Source: Paralithodes platypus (lineage: Eukaryota > Arthropoda > Malacostraca > Decapoda > Lithodidae). Taken from it: a stretch of 64,000 nucleotides of DNA. Shown here piece by piece: positions 20,763 through 32,438 of the stretch. The notes under the pieces were generated by a model that was not told the DNA's origin, made no database searches, and was given only the letters and a program-made list of their open reading frames with translations. Position 1 is the first letter of the stretch. The number at the start of each line of letters is the position of its first letter. The stretch is from positions 41,120,671-41,184,670 of the forward strand of contig CM064572.1 of NCBI GenBank assembly GCA_032716605.1, read 5' to 3'. A program made the position numbers and the translations under genes.

Positions 20763-21614
20763 ATGGAATGCCTTGTACTACAACTAATTACACCCGACCT
20801 ACCCCTAGCTCCAACACATGGCTTCAGGCCACTGCACTCCACAAACACTCTTCTCACAGACCTTACACAAAGAGCTTTTGATGGCATCAATTCAGCTAGA
20901 CCACCACACAGATCACTACTAGCCACACTCGACATTAGTAAAGCCTTCGATGCCATCCCCCGCCACAACCTAACACACAAAATCTACAACACAAACATGC
21001 ACAACAACACAAAAAGATGGCTGGCCAACTTCCTAGCAGGCAGATGTGCACACGTATCTTTTGCCGGTCAGTCATATAGAATCAGAAACTTTCCAAAGGG
21101 AGTCCCACAAAGATCCGTCCTATCACCCGCACTCTTCAATCTGTACATGCACGACATAAATATACCCAATACACCCCAAATAAACTTAGCCTCCTATGCA
21201 GATGACATAACACTCACATGCACACACCATGACCCAAACAAAGCAACAGATCTCTTTCAACCCTCTCTCAACACACTACATGGCTGGTGCACTACAAACA
21301 GACTTAATCTAGCCCCAGCCAAATCCACCGCAACCCTGCTCACAAGCTGGACAGGAGAACACGAATACATCCCTCGACTCACCATAAACAACACACCCCT
21401 AACACATACACACTCACCCAAAATCCTAGGAGTAACATATGATACTCATATGACATTCAAACAGCACATCACAAACACGAAAAAGAAACTGACACCCAGA
21501 CTTAACGCCCTCAGGTCACTTGCTCACACAAAATTTGGACAGAACAAAGAAACCACCACCACAGTTTATAAACAATACATAAGATCAGTGATGGAATACG
21601 CAAGCCCAGCCTGA
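20763..21614 (+). pseudogene. LINE reverse transcriptase
   Basis: A 283-codon open segment with the RT motifs THGFRPLHSTNTLLTDL, LDISKAFDAIPRHNL, GVPQRSVLSPALFNLYMHDI, SYADDITLT (YADD catalytic box) and KILGVTYDTHMTFKQHI. It ends at a TGA at a position where related elements have a conserved tryptophan (YASPA, then stop). The region upstream (20200-20760) continues the EN-RT linker in broken frames. Confidence 0.85.
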
Positions 21615-21649
21615 AACCTAACAACCTAGCTGAAACACATAACAAGACC

Positions 21650-21844
21650 TTGCAGACTATTCAAAACAAAGCCCTAAAAATAATTACAGGCTGCACAGCT
21701 ACTACACCCACAGATCACCTACATCAAGAAACCAATATCCTCAAAGTCAAAGACCATCTGGACATGAGAGGCACTCAACGTTTAGAAAACCACAAGCCTC
21801 TGGAACGATCCAAACACTTGACGCATTTAATGCAAAGTTTGTGA
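21650..21844 (+). pseudogene. LINE RT C-terminal remnant
   Basis: Open segment starting MQTIQNKALKIITGCTATTP, the conserved segment after RT in jockey/I LINEs. It is separated from the RT by stops. Confidence 0.7.
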
Positions 21845-23428
21845 GCAAAAACTGGCAAAAGAGAGCAGGTAAGAGCAATGCATAGTTCGAACCTCGTCAT
21901 GGTGCTAATAAGGGAACCCCCTGCCGGATGAGCCGCCCAAACCTCCGCCGGAGAAGCAGTCAGGAGCCTGGAAAATAAGATTTCCAGGAATCAATGCTCA
22001 TAAGGATAACCTGCGAGGTGTTATACATCCTAACTCGTGTCCGCCGGAAAATTAGCTATAGTGCACCACTACTCTAACCTTCCGCTGGACCCGTTTAAGC
22101 TGGGTTTAACTACTAACCTGTGATAAGTGTCCCAGGTCCCTTGACCTTTAGTATCTGATTATCTATAAACAAGTTTGCAAAACTAATCTTATCACTCTTG
22201 TACACTAGACTTGCGGTGCTGCAGGGCGAGATCTAATCATGTAACTGGGTCAGTTAGGGCGAGTTACTCGGCGCGCCGAGTTTGAAGCCCCTTTTGGAAT
22301 GCAGTTCCGCCGGGAGCGTGTGGTTCAGCCAAACCACGCCGGGACCTTTTGAATGTTCCAACCCGTTTATAAGACGGATAACTTGGGCCCACCGCATGGG
22401 GCCGCCGGAAAAACAAAAGCTCGAGAGACAAGGAGATGGCACAGCTCCCTGACCCTGAGTCCCACATATAACACATCATAAAGAATATATTAGGGACGTC
22501 TCCCCTACCCCACAAACATGCTACAACGCATGTAAAAAACAGTAGGGGCATACATAGGCATATAATTAAAATATAGGAAATTTAGCATCCTAAATTACCT
22601 GAAGCCTACTCCGGCGACCCCTACAAAAAGGCAGACCACGAGGTACGACGAGCAACACCAGCAGACGACGCTCCGTGGACAATCACAGCGCTCGGATGAG
22701 GGAGGCCCACTCAAGGGGCCCAAAGCAAAACACGAACTCTGGAAGGTGGAGCACCACGTGCAGACACCCTTAAACCAGAGCATTTGCTGATAATTAATAA
22801 TCTGACATGTACTTTCCTCAATAATGACAGTCTGTATCATGCCTTGTAGAGTGTTAGCCTTCTAGCTAAGTAATCGCAAAAGCTAAAGGCGTATCACAAC
22901 AAACAATAAAACACACGCGGTACGAAGATCCTGGACTCGTAGACGCCTGTTTCAAAAGTACCCTATTTTAACACATACTTCCTGCGGACACACCAATCTG
23001 GCAGCCGTGCTAGCTAATCTAAACCTTGTTACTACAACACAGATGTATACAAATGAGTAAGGACTCACTAGAAGCTCTGGAACATCGAATAAAGCGGAGC
23101 GCGGCGCAAGCCTTGTTGTCACTGTGGCCGCGGAAGTAGGAAGGACGAAGATGGCTGCTAGAGGGCCTGGTGTTGGGAAAGCGAAACATGAGAAATCCAC
23201 GCATATGGCAAGACATATGATAACAGATATTAAGTTATTTTTATTTTGTTTTATTTTACAGAGTTTTTTTTCTGTATAAAAAATACGATCCCATAAGGGA
23301 ATTAGGCGTGCACTTATGACGAGTACTCCATAATAATTCCGCGCGGGCTATTCAAAATGCTGGCGCAGGATGTTGAATGGAGACTATTATTATTAATAGG
23401 CGAAGTTGTCACATTGACGGAGGGGCCC

Positions 23429-23432
<4 letters not shown>
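21845..23432. other. Intergenic DNA, no supported feature
   Basis: GC content is moderately high around 21900-22450 and there are only shadow open frames. A GTTCGAACC string near 21876 resembles a pol III B box, but no tRNA fold can be built round it. Confidence 0.5.

Positions 23433-23461
<29 letters not shown>
23433..23461. repeat. (TA)n microsatellite
   Basis: A short TA run directly before the first LTR of the next element; it may be its target. Confidence 0.9.
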
Positions 23462-23470
<9 letters not shown>

Positions 23471-23718
23471 GAATAGAAGGAAAAACACAGACAGAGAGGA
23501 GAGGATGGAAACCAAGATCAACAAACAAAAAGCAAGGACAAGAACAAACGCTACCCAGCCACCCCCACCAACCAAGCGAAAGAGGAACGAAGGGACCAAA
23601 CAGAAAGCAAGGACAAGAACAAACGCTACCCAGCCACCCTCACCAACAAGGTCAAAATTAATTGCCAGGAAGGCGGGACCGTGAGATGAGAGAGTCACCC
23701 ACCTGGACCAAAACCTCC
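23462..23718 (+). repeat. 5' LTR of the second gypsy-like element
   Basis: Matches 28492-28750. Inside it the AAGCAAGGACAAGAACAAAC segment occurs twice in tandem. It shares its end with the 3' LTR through GACCAAAACCTC. Confidence 0.8.
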
Positions 23719-23743
23719 CCATCCCAGCAGAAAAAATAACACA

Positions 23744-24275
23744 ACATCATCATCACCCCGTTTGTCCCCTCAAGCGGGGTCGGGTCGTCTCGACACCGCT
23801 CTCCACTCTCCTCTGTCACCAACTCTGTCCAGATCAACCACTCGGCCATCATCTCGCACATAATCCATCCATCTCTTTCTCGGTCGTCCTCTCTTCCTTG
23901 CACCCATCTCCCCGCGCTCCGCTGACCATCTTACTAGATCGTCCTCTTCTTTCCTCTTCACGTGTCCGTACCACCTCAGTCTGCTTTCTCTTATATTCTC
24001 TCTCAATTCCGTGACCTTCACTTCCTGTCTTATATCTATATTTCTCATTCTCTCCCGTCTTGTCACTTCTCTGATCGCTCGCAGACATCTCATCTCCCCC
24101 ACTTCCAGTGACTTCACATGCTCTTCTCTCACTGCCCAAGTCTTTGCCCCATAGAGAACCACAGGTCTTACCATGGTCTTGTACACCTGTGCCTTCAACC
24201 TCATCGGCATCCGTCTGTCATGGATTACTCCACTCACATTCCTCCATGCGTTTCCTGTCCCCTGAAGTCTTGCTT
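23744..24275 (-). mobile_element. RTE-like LINE fragment (3' end)
   Basis: Codes for the C-terminal region seen in RTE-like endonuclease-reverse transcriptases: MVRPVVLYGAKTWAV, SRLRWYGHVKRKEEDDLV and KRGRPRKRWMDYV. The open part is 23770-24237 and the protein similarity runs to about 24275. The 3' end is a short GATGATGATG tail (plus-strand CATCATCATC at about 23745), typical of RTE elements. It is 5'-truncated and lies where the gypsy leader and gag should be. Confidence 0.85.
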
Positions 24276-25504
24276 ACAACACAATACGGCCAGAATACCG
24301 CGACCCCCAAGAGAGTCCTATATTCCCAACCATTTTAACCAAGCCATAGGAGGGGATCTATATCCATGTATCTAATGTTAAGACAAACCAACACACATAT
24401 ACATATCTGTTTTATTCACTTACTATTCTTCGGGGAGAAACTAACCCAGTACATGTAACCACCCCCTTACCTCATGCCAACTGCTACCACTCCTTTGTGG
24501 TATTCCATTCCGATTATCAGCATTATGACGGATATCTAGGACTAGATCTTCTGCATAAGCTCCAAGCTCAGGTTGATTGTGGCCAAAGACTGATCACTTT
24601 TAAGAAAAGAAAACCAAAATTCCACAAGAAACAATCAATCAACTCCTCCATCCCTAGAATTATTCAGCAAGACACTGTTTCCCCTGCCTTGCCTCTGTCA
24701 GAAAAACAGCCACGTAATGTAAAATTCAAGAAAAACCAAGTACATCAATCTGCCACCTGCGTTCAAAGCTATCCAGAACCTAACAAAAGGATAGAAACTT
24801 TGCCTTGTGCCAAAACTGCCCACACCACTCTCCTCAAAACTAGAAATAACAGCTCCTCCCATCATGAAAGTAACTTCTGCACCCTTACTAATCACAATCC
24901 CTCATATTCTAATGACACTATACACCCCTCCCGAAATGTACAGTCACCCTCTGACAGCCAGTCAAAACCTCCTGAAAAGACAAATATTTCATGCGACAGT
25001 TCTCCCTCCCATGCCCACCAAGTAAACAAGTCTACCATACCTATTCCGTTTTCTGTCACGGACCACTCACTCAAATTGCCTCCCCCCACGATCATCAGCC
25101 CCGCTATCATTCAAAATAGAAGCACTATTCCCCCTCAACATCAAAAATGGATATCCCTTCGGCAAATGCCACAAGACACCATGATTCTGATCCCCAATAT
25201 AACCACGATGGGCCAAGACCGATGCATGATCCAACCTCCCATAATATCATCTCGCCATAATGAAGTTCTCATAGCCAATATTTCAGAGGAAGTGTTGACC
25301 TTACCCAAAGGATTAATTATTGGCAACTTAGAAACGTTTGAAGTTGCTCCTACCCATATCAATCCTAATACCCCCCCCCCCCCCACCTTGCCCAACATTC
25401 CTGACCATTTATCCCCTATACAAAAACAACAAACGCAACAATTACTGCAGGAATTTAGCGACGTGTTTGCACAGACCCCACCGAAATTGGGCAGACCAAC
25501 CTAG
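24276..25504 (+). pseudogene. Gypsy-like pol: protease C-terminus and spacer
   Basis: The frame reads FVVFHSDYQHYDGYLGLDLL, the second retropepsin motif (YDGxLGLD). A long hydrophilic spacer follows, ending ...LLQEFSDVFAQTPPKLGRPT, the FSDVFA string that normally precedes gypsy RT. A frame change occurs just after it near 25500. The protease active site itself is missing through the upstream loss. Confidence 0.75.
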
Positions 25505-25602
25505 AAGAACATGCCATTTATACCACAGGACCTCCCCTTCGTCAGCCGTCGCGTAGAAAAAATCCTCTACAACGACAAGACGAGGACCGCCAAGTACCAG
25601 AG

Positions 25603-26330
25603 ATGCTAGATGCCGGAATTGCCACACCCTCTGTCAGCCCATGGTCTTCACCTGTTGTTTTAGTCAAGAAGAAAGATGGCTCGACCAGGTTTTGTGTCGA
25701 TTACCGACGTCTGAACGACGCCACCATTACCCCTTTACCCAGAATTGACGACTCCCTAGATTCCCTTCATGGATCCAAATGGTTTACAACATTGGATCTG
25801 CAAGCCGGGTACTGGCAAGTACCAATCAAGCCCGAGCATCAACAAAAGACCGCGTTTTCAACCAGTGCAGGACACCTCTATGAATTCAACGTACTACCGT
25901 TTGGATTATGTAATGATTGGCCCTGTTAGATTTTCCCGCCTCATGGAATCTGTTTTGAAAGGGTTAACTTGGGAAACTTGTCTTGCATATTTGGACGATG
26001 TTATTGTCTATGCCGGGACCTGGCACGAACATCTTCATAGCCTTCGTCAAGTACTGCAGAGAATCAGAGATGCCGGATTAAAGTTAAAACCTTCAAAATG
26101 CGAAATTGCTGAAAATTCTGTAGGATTTCTAGGTCATGTAATCTCCACTCAAGGCATCTCCCCAGACCCCAAGAAACTGTCTGCCATCCAAAGTCAACGA
26201 CCTCTTACCACCGTCAAAGGCATTCGCTCCTTCCTAGGCCTAGCCACCTACTACAGACGTTTTCTACCACATTTTGCAGAAATAACCAGACCACTTCGCC
26301 AGCCTACTAGCTACCAAAATCTTTCCTGTG
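25603..26330 (+). pseudogene. Gypsy-like reverse transcriptase
   Basis: Two overlapping open segments in different frames (25603-25929 and 25769-26425) carry the RT: SSPVVLVKKKDGSTRFCVDY, FTTLDLQAGYWQVPI, LPFGLC, then LAYLDDVIVYAGTWHEHL (YLDD box), EIAENSVGFLGHVISTQGIS and SFLGLATYYRRFLPHF. The frameshift lies at about 25915, where the conserved FGLCNAP string is broken (FGLCND). The RNase H that should follow is missing. Confidence 0.9.
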
Positions 26331-27030
26331 TTTGGACTACCCGTGTCACTATTATCGGACAACGCCCCAGAATTCCGAAGTCAAGTTTGGGAAGAGTTCA
26401 CGAAATTGTGTGGCATGAAGATTAAACACTCTTCTCCCTACTGGCCCCAAGGAAACGCAGTCTGCGAACGAAGTCACCGTACGATCAATAATCAATAACC
26501 AACTCCATACGAGAATGATAGCCCTAAACACCTCAGACTGGCCAGCCCAAGTAAAACTAATCCAAAGGGGAATGAAAACCTGTCCAAAAGAAGATGGAAT
26601 ATCCCCCCATGAAAGAGTGTTTGGCGACGCCCCTCTACTATTACCATTCCACCACTTAGCCCAACCCCCCACCACTCAATCCACCATAGACCCCTTGCAA
26701 CAATTAAAAAACAACCTGCATTATACCCAAGTATGTCAAGACATAAAGAATGATACCACCAATGAGAAGTACCCTTTCGCCATCAACGACACTGTTATGG
26801 TGGCAAAACTCCCTGTCATAAACAAATTGGGTCCACGATATGTGGGCCCTTACGTAGTATCTCATGTCCCTAACCAGTACCAAACCTCCATCAACTACCA
26901 TGTAGAAACAAGAACGTATCGAAACCGTTTCGTTAGAATCTATAAACCCATCACAAATTCCACAGACGATCCCCCCCCTCTCCACCAATACCCCTGCACC
27001 ACCTTCCTCTCATTTGCCCCAAGTTCCTGA
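26326..27030 (+). pseudogene. Gypsy-like integrase C-terminal half
   Basis: It begins abruptly with FGLPVSLLSDNAPEFRSQ (the second integrase Asp with its flanking residues) joined to the RT, so RNase H, the zinc-binding domain and the first Asp are deleted. Then come SPYWPQGNAVCERSHRTINN (the catalytic Glu) and, after a frame change, the C-terminal region in 26515-27030 with KLGPRYVGPYVV. Confidence 0.85.
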
Positions 27031-28221
27031 TTCCCAAATAACAAAAATACCAGCACCGACAATAACCAATCCCCCCATAAAGTACCCCTCCAACCCAGCA
27101 TCCAAACCAACCAAGCCAACCCCACCAATACTCCGTCAACACACCCCGAGAACCCCCAACCCAATATTAATCTCACCAGGTGTCACTCCCCCCCAGAAAG
27201 CGAAAGTGCATTCCCGTCCTGACACCTCCGACAGTCAACCTAGGTTAAACAGACCAGACCGCTATGTTCTACGCCCCAGATTAAATTATAAACTTACCGG
27301 GCCTACGCCAGCCCTGACGAAACATCTGAAAAGCCCAATAGACCAAACACCAAAAACTTCCACTTCTTCCACCCCCACTACCAAAACCAAACAACCTCCT
27401 AGTAAACGATTCCCCCCTTCTCCTAACTCTTCCCCAACATCTTCACCACCGAGAAAAAAATCCTGACACTAACTCCTTCATCCACTTCTCCACCCAATTC
27501 CACTCCCAGCACGAAAACATCCAACTCACCTTTCTCCTCAACAACTAACTCCCCTTCACCAAAAGGCCCTCAACCCACTTCTAACAAACCCCCCTTAACA
27601 CCCTCTACTCCAACAGAAAAACCCTCGCCAAAATACGAGAGATTTAGACCGACAATCCCAGACAAAACCAACATTACTGTCTCCCTCCCAACCCGCCTCG
27701 CACCCCCAACTTTATCCCCTTTTCCTTCCACCATACCACCAAATTCCCGTCAACCCCCGTCTACACCAAACCCTGCCACCCATAATAACAACCAACAACC
27801 TCCTTCCACACCTACCAACACTCCCAACCCAAAACCTCGCCAATATAAATCCTCTTCATCCTCAGAATCCAGCCCTGAGCCACCTATACGTACCAACGAT
27901 AGAACTACATCGGGCCGTCTAGTTAAAAGACCTGAACGATTCTCTTCCATCTTGGTTGCAACAATTGCAACCCAACGTCAGCTACCTATACAGACACCCA
28001 CAATCCACACAACACACACCAACAACACTCAACCCTTAAGAATAGCTTGCCTAACAAACACACAACCTCACAACTCACAAGAATTTTGTCACCAACTCTC
28101 ACCTTCCTTAAATACTGGTACTTGTTCGTCCGCACCAGGAAATGACATTCCGCGACCCAAGAGGTCACCAATCACTGGCTTGACACCACCAACATGGCTA
28201 CATCTATCTCTCCACGACTAG
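27014..28221 (+). pseudogene. Proline/threonine-rich tail of the gypsy-like polyprotein
   Basis: Open segments 27014-27466 and, in another frame, about 27470-28221, both made mostly of Pro, Thr and Ser. Near the end is TSGRLVKRPERF, like the basic tails that end gypsy integrases. No membrane segment of an envelope-like protein is seen. Confidence 0.6.
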
Positions 28222-28477
28222 TTCCAGCTCAACCACCACCATGTCATGTAAATCTCCACAGACCAAGGAAAGTTTGTCAGGATTAGACATACACACAAAG
28301 CAGTCACAGCCTCAATCATCAATGACACCACGACTTCCATACGTGTCAATATAGACCCTTGCAAGACCCATGACCAACGCTCCAAAAACTGGTGGGAATT
28401 CCTACACCCTCTCCATCTTACCGGTGATGAAGGTCTCTTTCTCAACTTCACCCTGGAGGCACGTGGTCGTGCCTATC
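28222..28477 (+). other. Unassigned open segment before the polypurine tract
   Basis: A plus-strand segment of about 75 codons reading HKAVTASIINDTTTSIRVN, then KNWWEFLHPLHLTGDEGLF. I do not recognise it; it may be the last part of the element's polyprotein. Confidence 0.35.
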
Positions 28478-28491
28478 ACAAAGAAGTGGGA

Positions 28492-28750
28492 AGTGAAATA
28501 ACGAAGAAAAGGAAAAACACAGAAAGAGAGGAGTGGAAGGAAACCAAGATCAACAAACAGAAAGCAAGGACAAGAACAAACCCCACCCAGCCACCCCCAC
28601 CAACCAAGCGAAAGACGAACAAAGGGACCAACCAGAAAGCAAGAACAAGAACAAACGCTACCCAGCCACCCTCACCAACAAGGTCAAAATTAATTGCCAG
28701 GAAGGCGGGACCGCGAGATGAGAGAGTCAACCACCTGGACCAAAACCTCA
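28492..28750 (+). repeat. 3' LTR of the second gypsy-like element
   Basis: Starts TGAAATAACGAAG just after the polypurine tract and ends CCAAAACCTCA. The palindromic TTAA-type element begins immediately after it. Confidence 0.8.
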
Positions 28751-29050
28751 TGCTGTTTTAAGACGTTTATCCCCATCCAGGTGTCGATTTCTTCCTGGCG
28801 AACGATAGCGAGCCAGCATTATATGGAGAAATCCGGCTTCGCCGGAGAAATTTTTCTATCAAAAAATTTACAAATTTAGCTTGCTGTCAAAACAAAAATA
28901 TATATGTGCTGGCTCGCTACCGCTCACCACGAAAATATTGACGCCTCTATGGGGGTAAACGTCATAAAACAGTAGGCTGAATGAGGCCGAATGAATACAA
29001 GCCAAAGAGAGAGGGAGAAAAAGAGAAAAAAGCGAGACGGGCTCCCTTAT
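28748..29050. repeat. Palindromic TTAA-type element, left arm copy (truncated)
   Basis: The reverse complement resembles 30461-30765. It starts with TTTTAAGACGTTTATCCCC and contains the short hairpin CCGGCTTCGCCGG at about 28834-28846. One outer end is missing, so it looks truncated. It bounds the satellite array on the left. Confidence 0.75.
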
Positions 29051-29113
29051 TGCATGAGGTATATTGTATAACGAATACTGGGAAATCTTCAAACAATCAT
29101 TGATACCAGTGTA

Positions 29114-30460
29114 AAATTGTAGTGTGAGAGTTACTATGTTGTTCACTGTGCTCCTCTCTCACTATATAGCTAAATGTGTGGATGTGTTGTAGTCTGAGAG
29201 TTACTATGTTGTTCACTGTGTTCCTCTCTCACTATATAGCTAAATGTGTGGATGTGTTGTAGTGTGAGAGTTACTATGTTGTTCACTGTGTTCCTCTCTC
29301 ACTATATAGCTAAATGTGTTGATGTGTTGTAGTCTGAGAGTTACTATGTTGTTAACTGTGTTCCTCTGTCACTATATAACCAAATGTGTTGATGTGTTGT
29401 AGTGTGAGAGTTACTATGTTGTTCACTGTGTTCCTCTCTCACTATATAGCTAAATGTGTGGATGTGTTGTAGTGTGAGAGTTACTATGTTGTTCACTGTG
29501 TTCCTCTCTCACTATATAGCTAAATGTGTGGATGTGTTGTAGTCTGAGAGTTACTATGTTGTTCACTGTGTTCCTCTCTCACTATATAGCTAAATGTGTG
29601 GATGTGTTGTAGTGTGAGAGTTACTATGTTGTTCACTGTGTTCCTCTCTCACTATATAGCTAAATGTGTTGATGTGTTGTAGTCTGAGAGTTACTATGTT
29701 GTTCACTGTGTTCCTCTGTCACTATATAACCAAATGTGTGGATGTGTTGTAGTGTGAGAGTTACTATGTTGTTCACTGTGTTCCTCTCTCACTATATAGC
29801 TAAATGTGTGGATGTGTTGTAGTCTGAGAGTTACTATGTTGTTCACTGTGTTCCTCTGTCACTATATAACCAAATGTGTGGATGTGTTGTAGTGTGAGAG
29901 TTACTATGTTGTTCACTGTGTTCCTCTCTCACTATATAGCTAAATGTGTGGATGTGTTGTAGTCTGAGAGTTACTATGTTGTTCACTGTGTTCCTCTCTC
30001 ACTATATAGCTAAATGTGTGGATGTGTTGTAGTCTGAGAGTTACTATGTTGTTCACTGTGTTCCTCTCTCACTATATAGCTAAATGTGTGGATGTGTTGT
30101 AGTGTGAGAGTTACTATGTTGTTCACTGTGTTCCTCTCTCACTATATAGCTAAATGTGTTGATGTGTTGTAGTCTGAGAGTTACTATGTTGTTCACTGTG
30201 TTCCTCTGTCACTATATAACCAAATGTGTTGATGTGTTGTAGTGTGAGAGTTACTATGTTGTTCACTGTGTTCCTCTCTCACTATATAGCTAAATGTGTT
30301 GATGTGTTGTAGTCTGAGAGTTACTATGTTGTTCACTGTGTTCCTCTGTCACTATATAACCAAATGTGTTGATGTGTTGTAGTGTGAGAGTTACTATGTT
30401 GTTCACTGTGTTCCTCTCTCACTATATAGCTAAATGTGTGGATGTGTTGTAGTCTGAGAG
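29114..30460. repeat. 70-bp satellite array, about 19 monomers
   Basis: The monomer begins GATGTGTTGTAGTSTGAGAG and ends CACTATATAGCTAAATGTGTG, exactly 70 bp. Variants with AGCTAAA versus AACCAAA and GTG versus GTT at fixed positions are interspersed, which suggests higher-order pairing. The array is clean, without indels. Confidence 0.97.
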
Positions 30461-30843
30461 TTAAGGGAGCCCACCTCGCTATCTGTCTCTTTCTCTCCCT
30501 CTCTCTTTGGCTTGTATCCATTCGGCCCCATTCAGCCTACTGTTTTAAGACGTTTATCCCCATCCAGGAGTCAATATTTTCCTGGCGAGCGGTAGCGAGC
30601 CAGCATATAAATATTTTTGTTTTGACAGCAAGCTAAATTTGTACATTTTTCGATAGAAAAATTTCTCCGGCGAAGTCGGATTTCTCCATACAATGCTGGC
30701 TCGCTATCGCTCGCCAGGAAAAAGTCGACACCTGATGGAGATAAACGTCTTAAAACAGTTGGCTGAATGGGGCCGAATGGATACAAGCCAGGGAAAGAGA
30801 GAAAAGGAGAGAAAGATAACAAAAACAGGTGACCCCCCCTTAA
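30461..30843. mobile_element. 383-bp palindromic TTAA-flanked element
   Basis: TTAA at both ends. The halves are inverted copies: GGCTTGTATCCATTCGGCCC near 30509 matches the reverse complement near 30768-30787, and GGCGAGCGGTAGCGAGCCAG at 30586 faces CTGGCTCGCTATCGCTCGCC at 30695. The centre holds CTCCGGCGAAGTCGGA. It encodes no protein. Long palindromic structure with a TTAA duplication fits a foldback-like, piggyBac-type MITE. Confidence 0.8.
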
Positions 30844-32402
30844 GAATTTTTCCAGTATATACTGTATAACCAAATGTGTGGATGTGTGGTTTGGTAGCTT
30901 TAAACTAATTTTTGAAGAGAAACCAGACATAAAGACCATTTCAACCAGTGCTTCTCAACCAGTGCCAACTCAACAACAACTCTTAGGTTAGGATACACTG
31001 TAAAACGTAAATGGTATGAAATGTGTTATTAAAGTGTCCATAATAATTTACCTATTATATTGCATATTGGTGGTAATACATCTATTCTATACAAGGATAG
31101 AAAGGTACGTACATCAGTATTAATATACCCAATTATTATATATACCCTTTTGTACCCTTGATATTTTATTATAGGTTATGCAGGGTTAGGGTAGGAATAT
31201 AAATTAGCACATATTAAGTTGGCCCTGGTTGATTTGAGGTTCTGATCTTAGCAGGCAGACACACAGCGGAATGCACCACAATGCCCGCCTACATCACTTC
31301 CAAGCATAGCCCTTCATATATACATGGGCTCCACAGGCCGGGTATCTGACGGACTATTATCAAGTCCAACTGGTGCCCGACACCCACTCCCTAGCTCATT
31401 AATGTACACGAACATTATATACAGTCAAATAGTATGGGGAGCTGCCAGTGAATCTGTCTTAACCTTAATATTCAGTCCAAGGCCCATTCAAGTGTTGATA
31501 CATTTCTGGGCGAGCAATAGCGAGCTGGTAATGTAAAATAAATTGGACAACGGCCGGGACATTTGTGTATTGATTTTTTTTGTTTTTTAATATAGCTTGA
31601 AGGGGGTCTGGGTGGGTCATTTTTAATTTGGTGGAAAATCTGGGAAGGCTATTTTGTACGCCTAAGGGACAAGCTTAAATATATTGCTCGAAAATGGCAA
31701 AAGCAAGCAAAATCCTAAATATAATAACCCACAAGACGTCGGACCAGAAAGTGTTAAACCCTCTGATATAGCTCCAAAGAGAGTCATCTCCTCCCAACAG
31801 AAGGACTACAGCGACATAACCGAACGCATGAGGTATTTACTTAAGGGGAGCGTCCGCCACGGCCCAAACTGGTGTGGATTGGAAAATCTGAAATTGAGAT
31901 TTTTATTGAAGCAGTGATGGGAACACTGTAGGAGTGATGTGGCAAAGTTTAGACTCGTAAAATAAAAAATACCCTAAACACAGGCCCCTCGCACTCATGA
32001 CGTGTATGTGGTATCGTGGTATGAACGATAGTAACCAATAAAATCGCGTTATTATGCACAAATATAGACAAATTACAGTCAACAGAGGTATCTGGCACCT
32101 CAACTGAACCTGGGAGAGTAAGGGTTAGTCCCTAGACCTCATCATCTAAGCCATCATCATCATCTAAGCCATCATCATCATCCAGGCCATCATCATCATC
32201 CAGATGCCAAGACATGCACAAACATATTATATATTCAACACAAAACAGATCTAACCCATCCAAACCAACCCTAACACAACTTAGAGTAATCTAAAATGGC
32301 CTAACTTGGCATAAATGAGGTGTGCGGTTCATGACGCCATTGACGCCAAATGAATAAAATACCTTTTGGGGGGGGGGGTCCAGGTGGCATATTATTGACT
32401 TA
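30844..32402. other. Non-coding part of Block B, copy 1
   Basis: No gene recognised. A piece at 30868-30891 (GTATAACCAAATGTGTGGATGT) resembles one satellite monomer. A decayed half of the palindromic element lies at about 31484-31535 (GGGCGAGCAATAGCGAGCTG). An 18-bp CATCATCATCTAAGCC-type tandem repeat lies at 32139-32205. A homopolymer G run lies at about 32368-32377. Confidence 0.6.
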
Positions 32403-32438
32403 GACCTTGTAAATTGCACTGGATTTTAGTGGCAAAGC

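Larger units (their letters stand above)
19433..21844 (+). mobile_element. Decayed jockey-like LINE, plus strand
   Basis: Parts of an apurinic-like endonuclease and a reverse transcriptase in the usual order, separated by frameshifts and stops. No 5' end, poly-A tail or target duplication was identified. Jockey is my best guess; related I-group clades are possible. Confidence 0.8.
23462..28750 (+). mobile_element. Second gypsy-like LTR retrotransposon, internally deleted
   Basis: Direct repeats of about 258 bp at 23462-23718 and 28492-28750, both starting TGAAATA. The right one is preceded by the purine run AAAGAAGTGGGAAG at 28478-28491, a polypurine tract. Inside, on the plus strand, are the end of a protease, an RT, the second half of an integrase and a long proline-rich tail. 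Gag is missing, an RTE fragment occupies 23740-24275, and RNase H with the first half of integrase is deleted near 26325. No target duplication was found. Confidence 0.85.

Noticed and set aside
21868..21895. GTTCGAACC string as a possible tRNA or SINE B box
   Set aside because: No acceptor or anticodon stem can be drawn round it and no A box is visible.
22264..22551. 95-codon minus-strand frame and other short frames in 21.9-23.4 kb
   Set aside because: No recognisable domain, no conservation within the window and length within chance expectation for a GC-richer stretch.
28248..30460. The 70-bp tandem array as a CRISPR array
   Set aside because: There are no distinct spacers: the full 70 bp repeats, in an animal genome with no cas-like genes.
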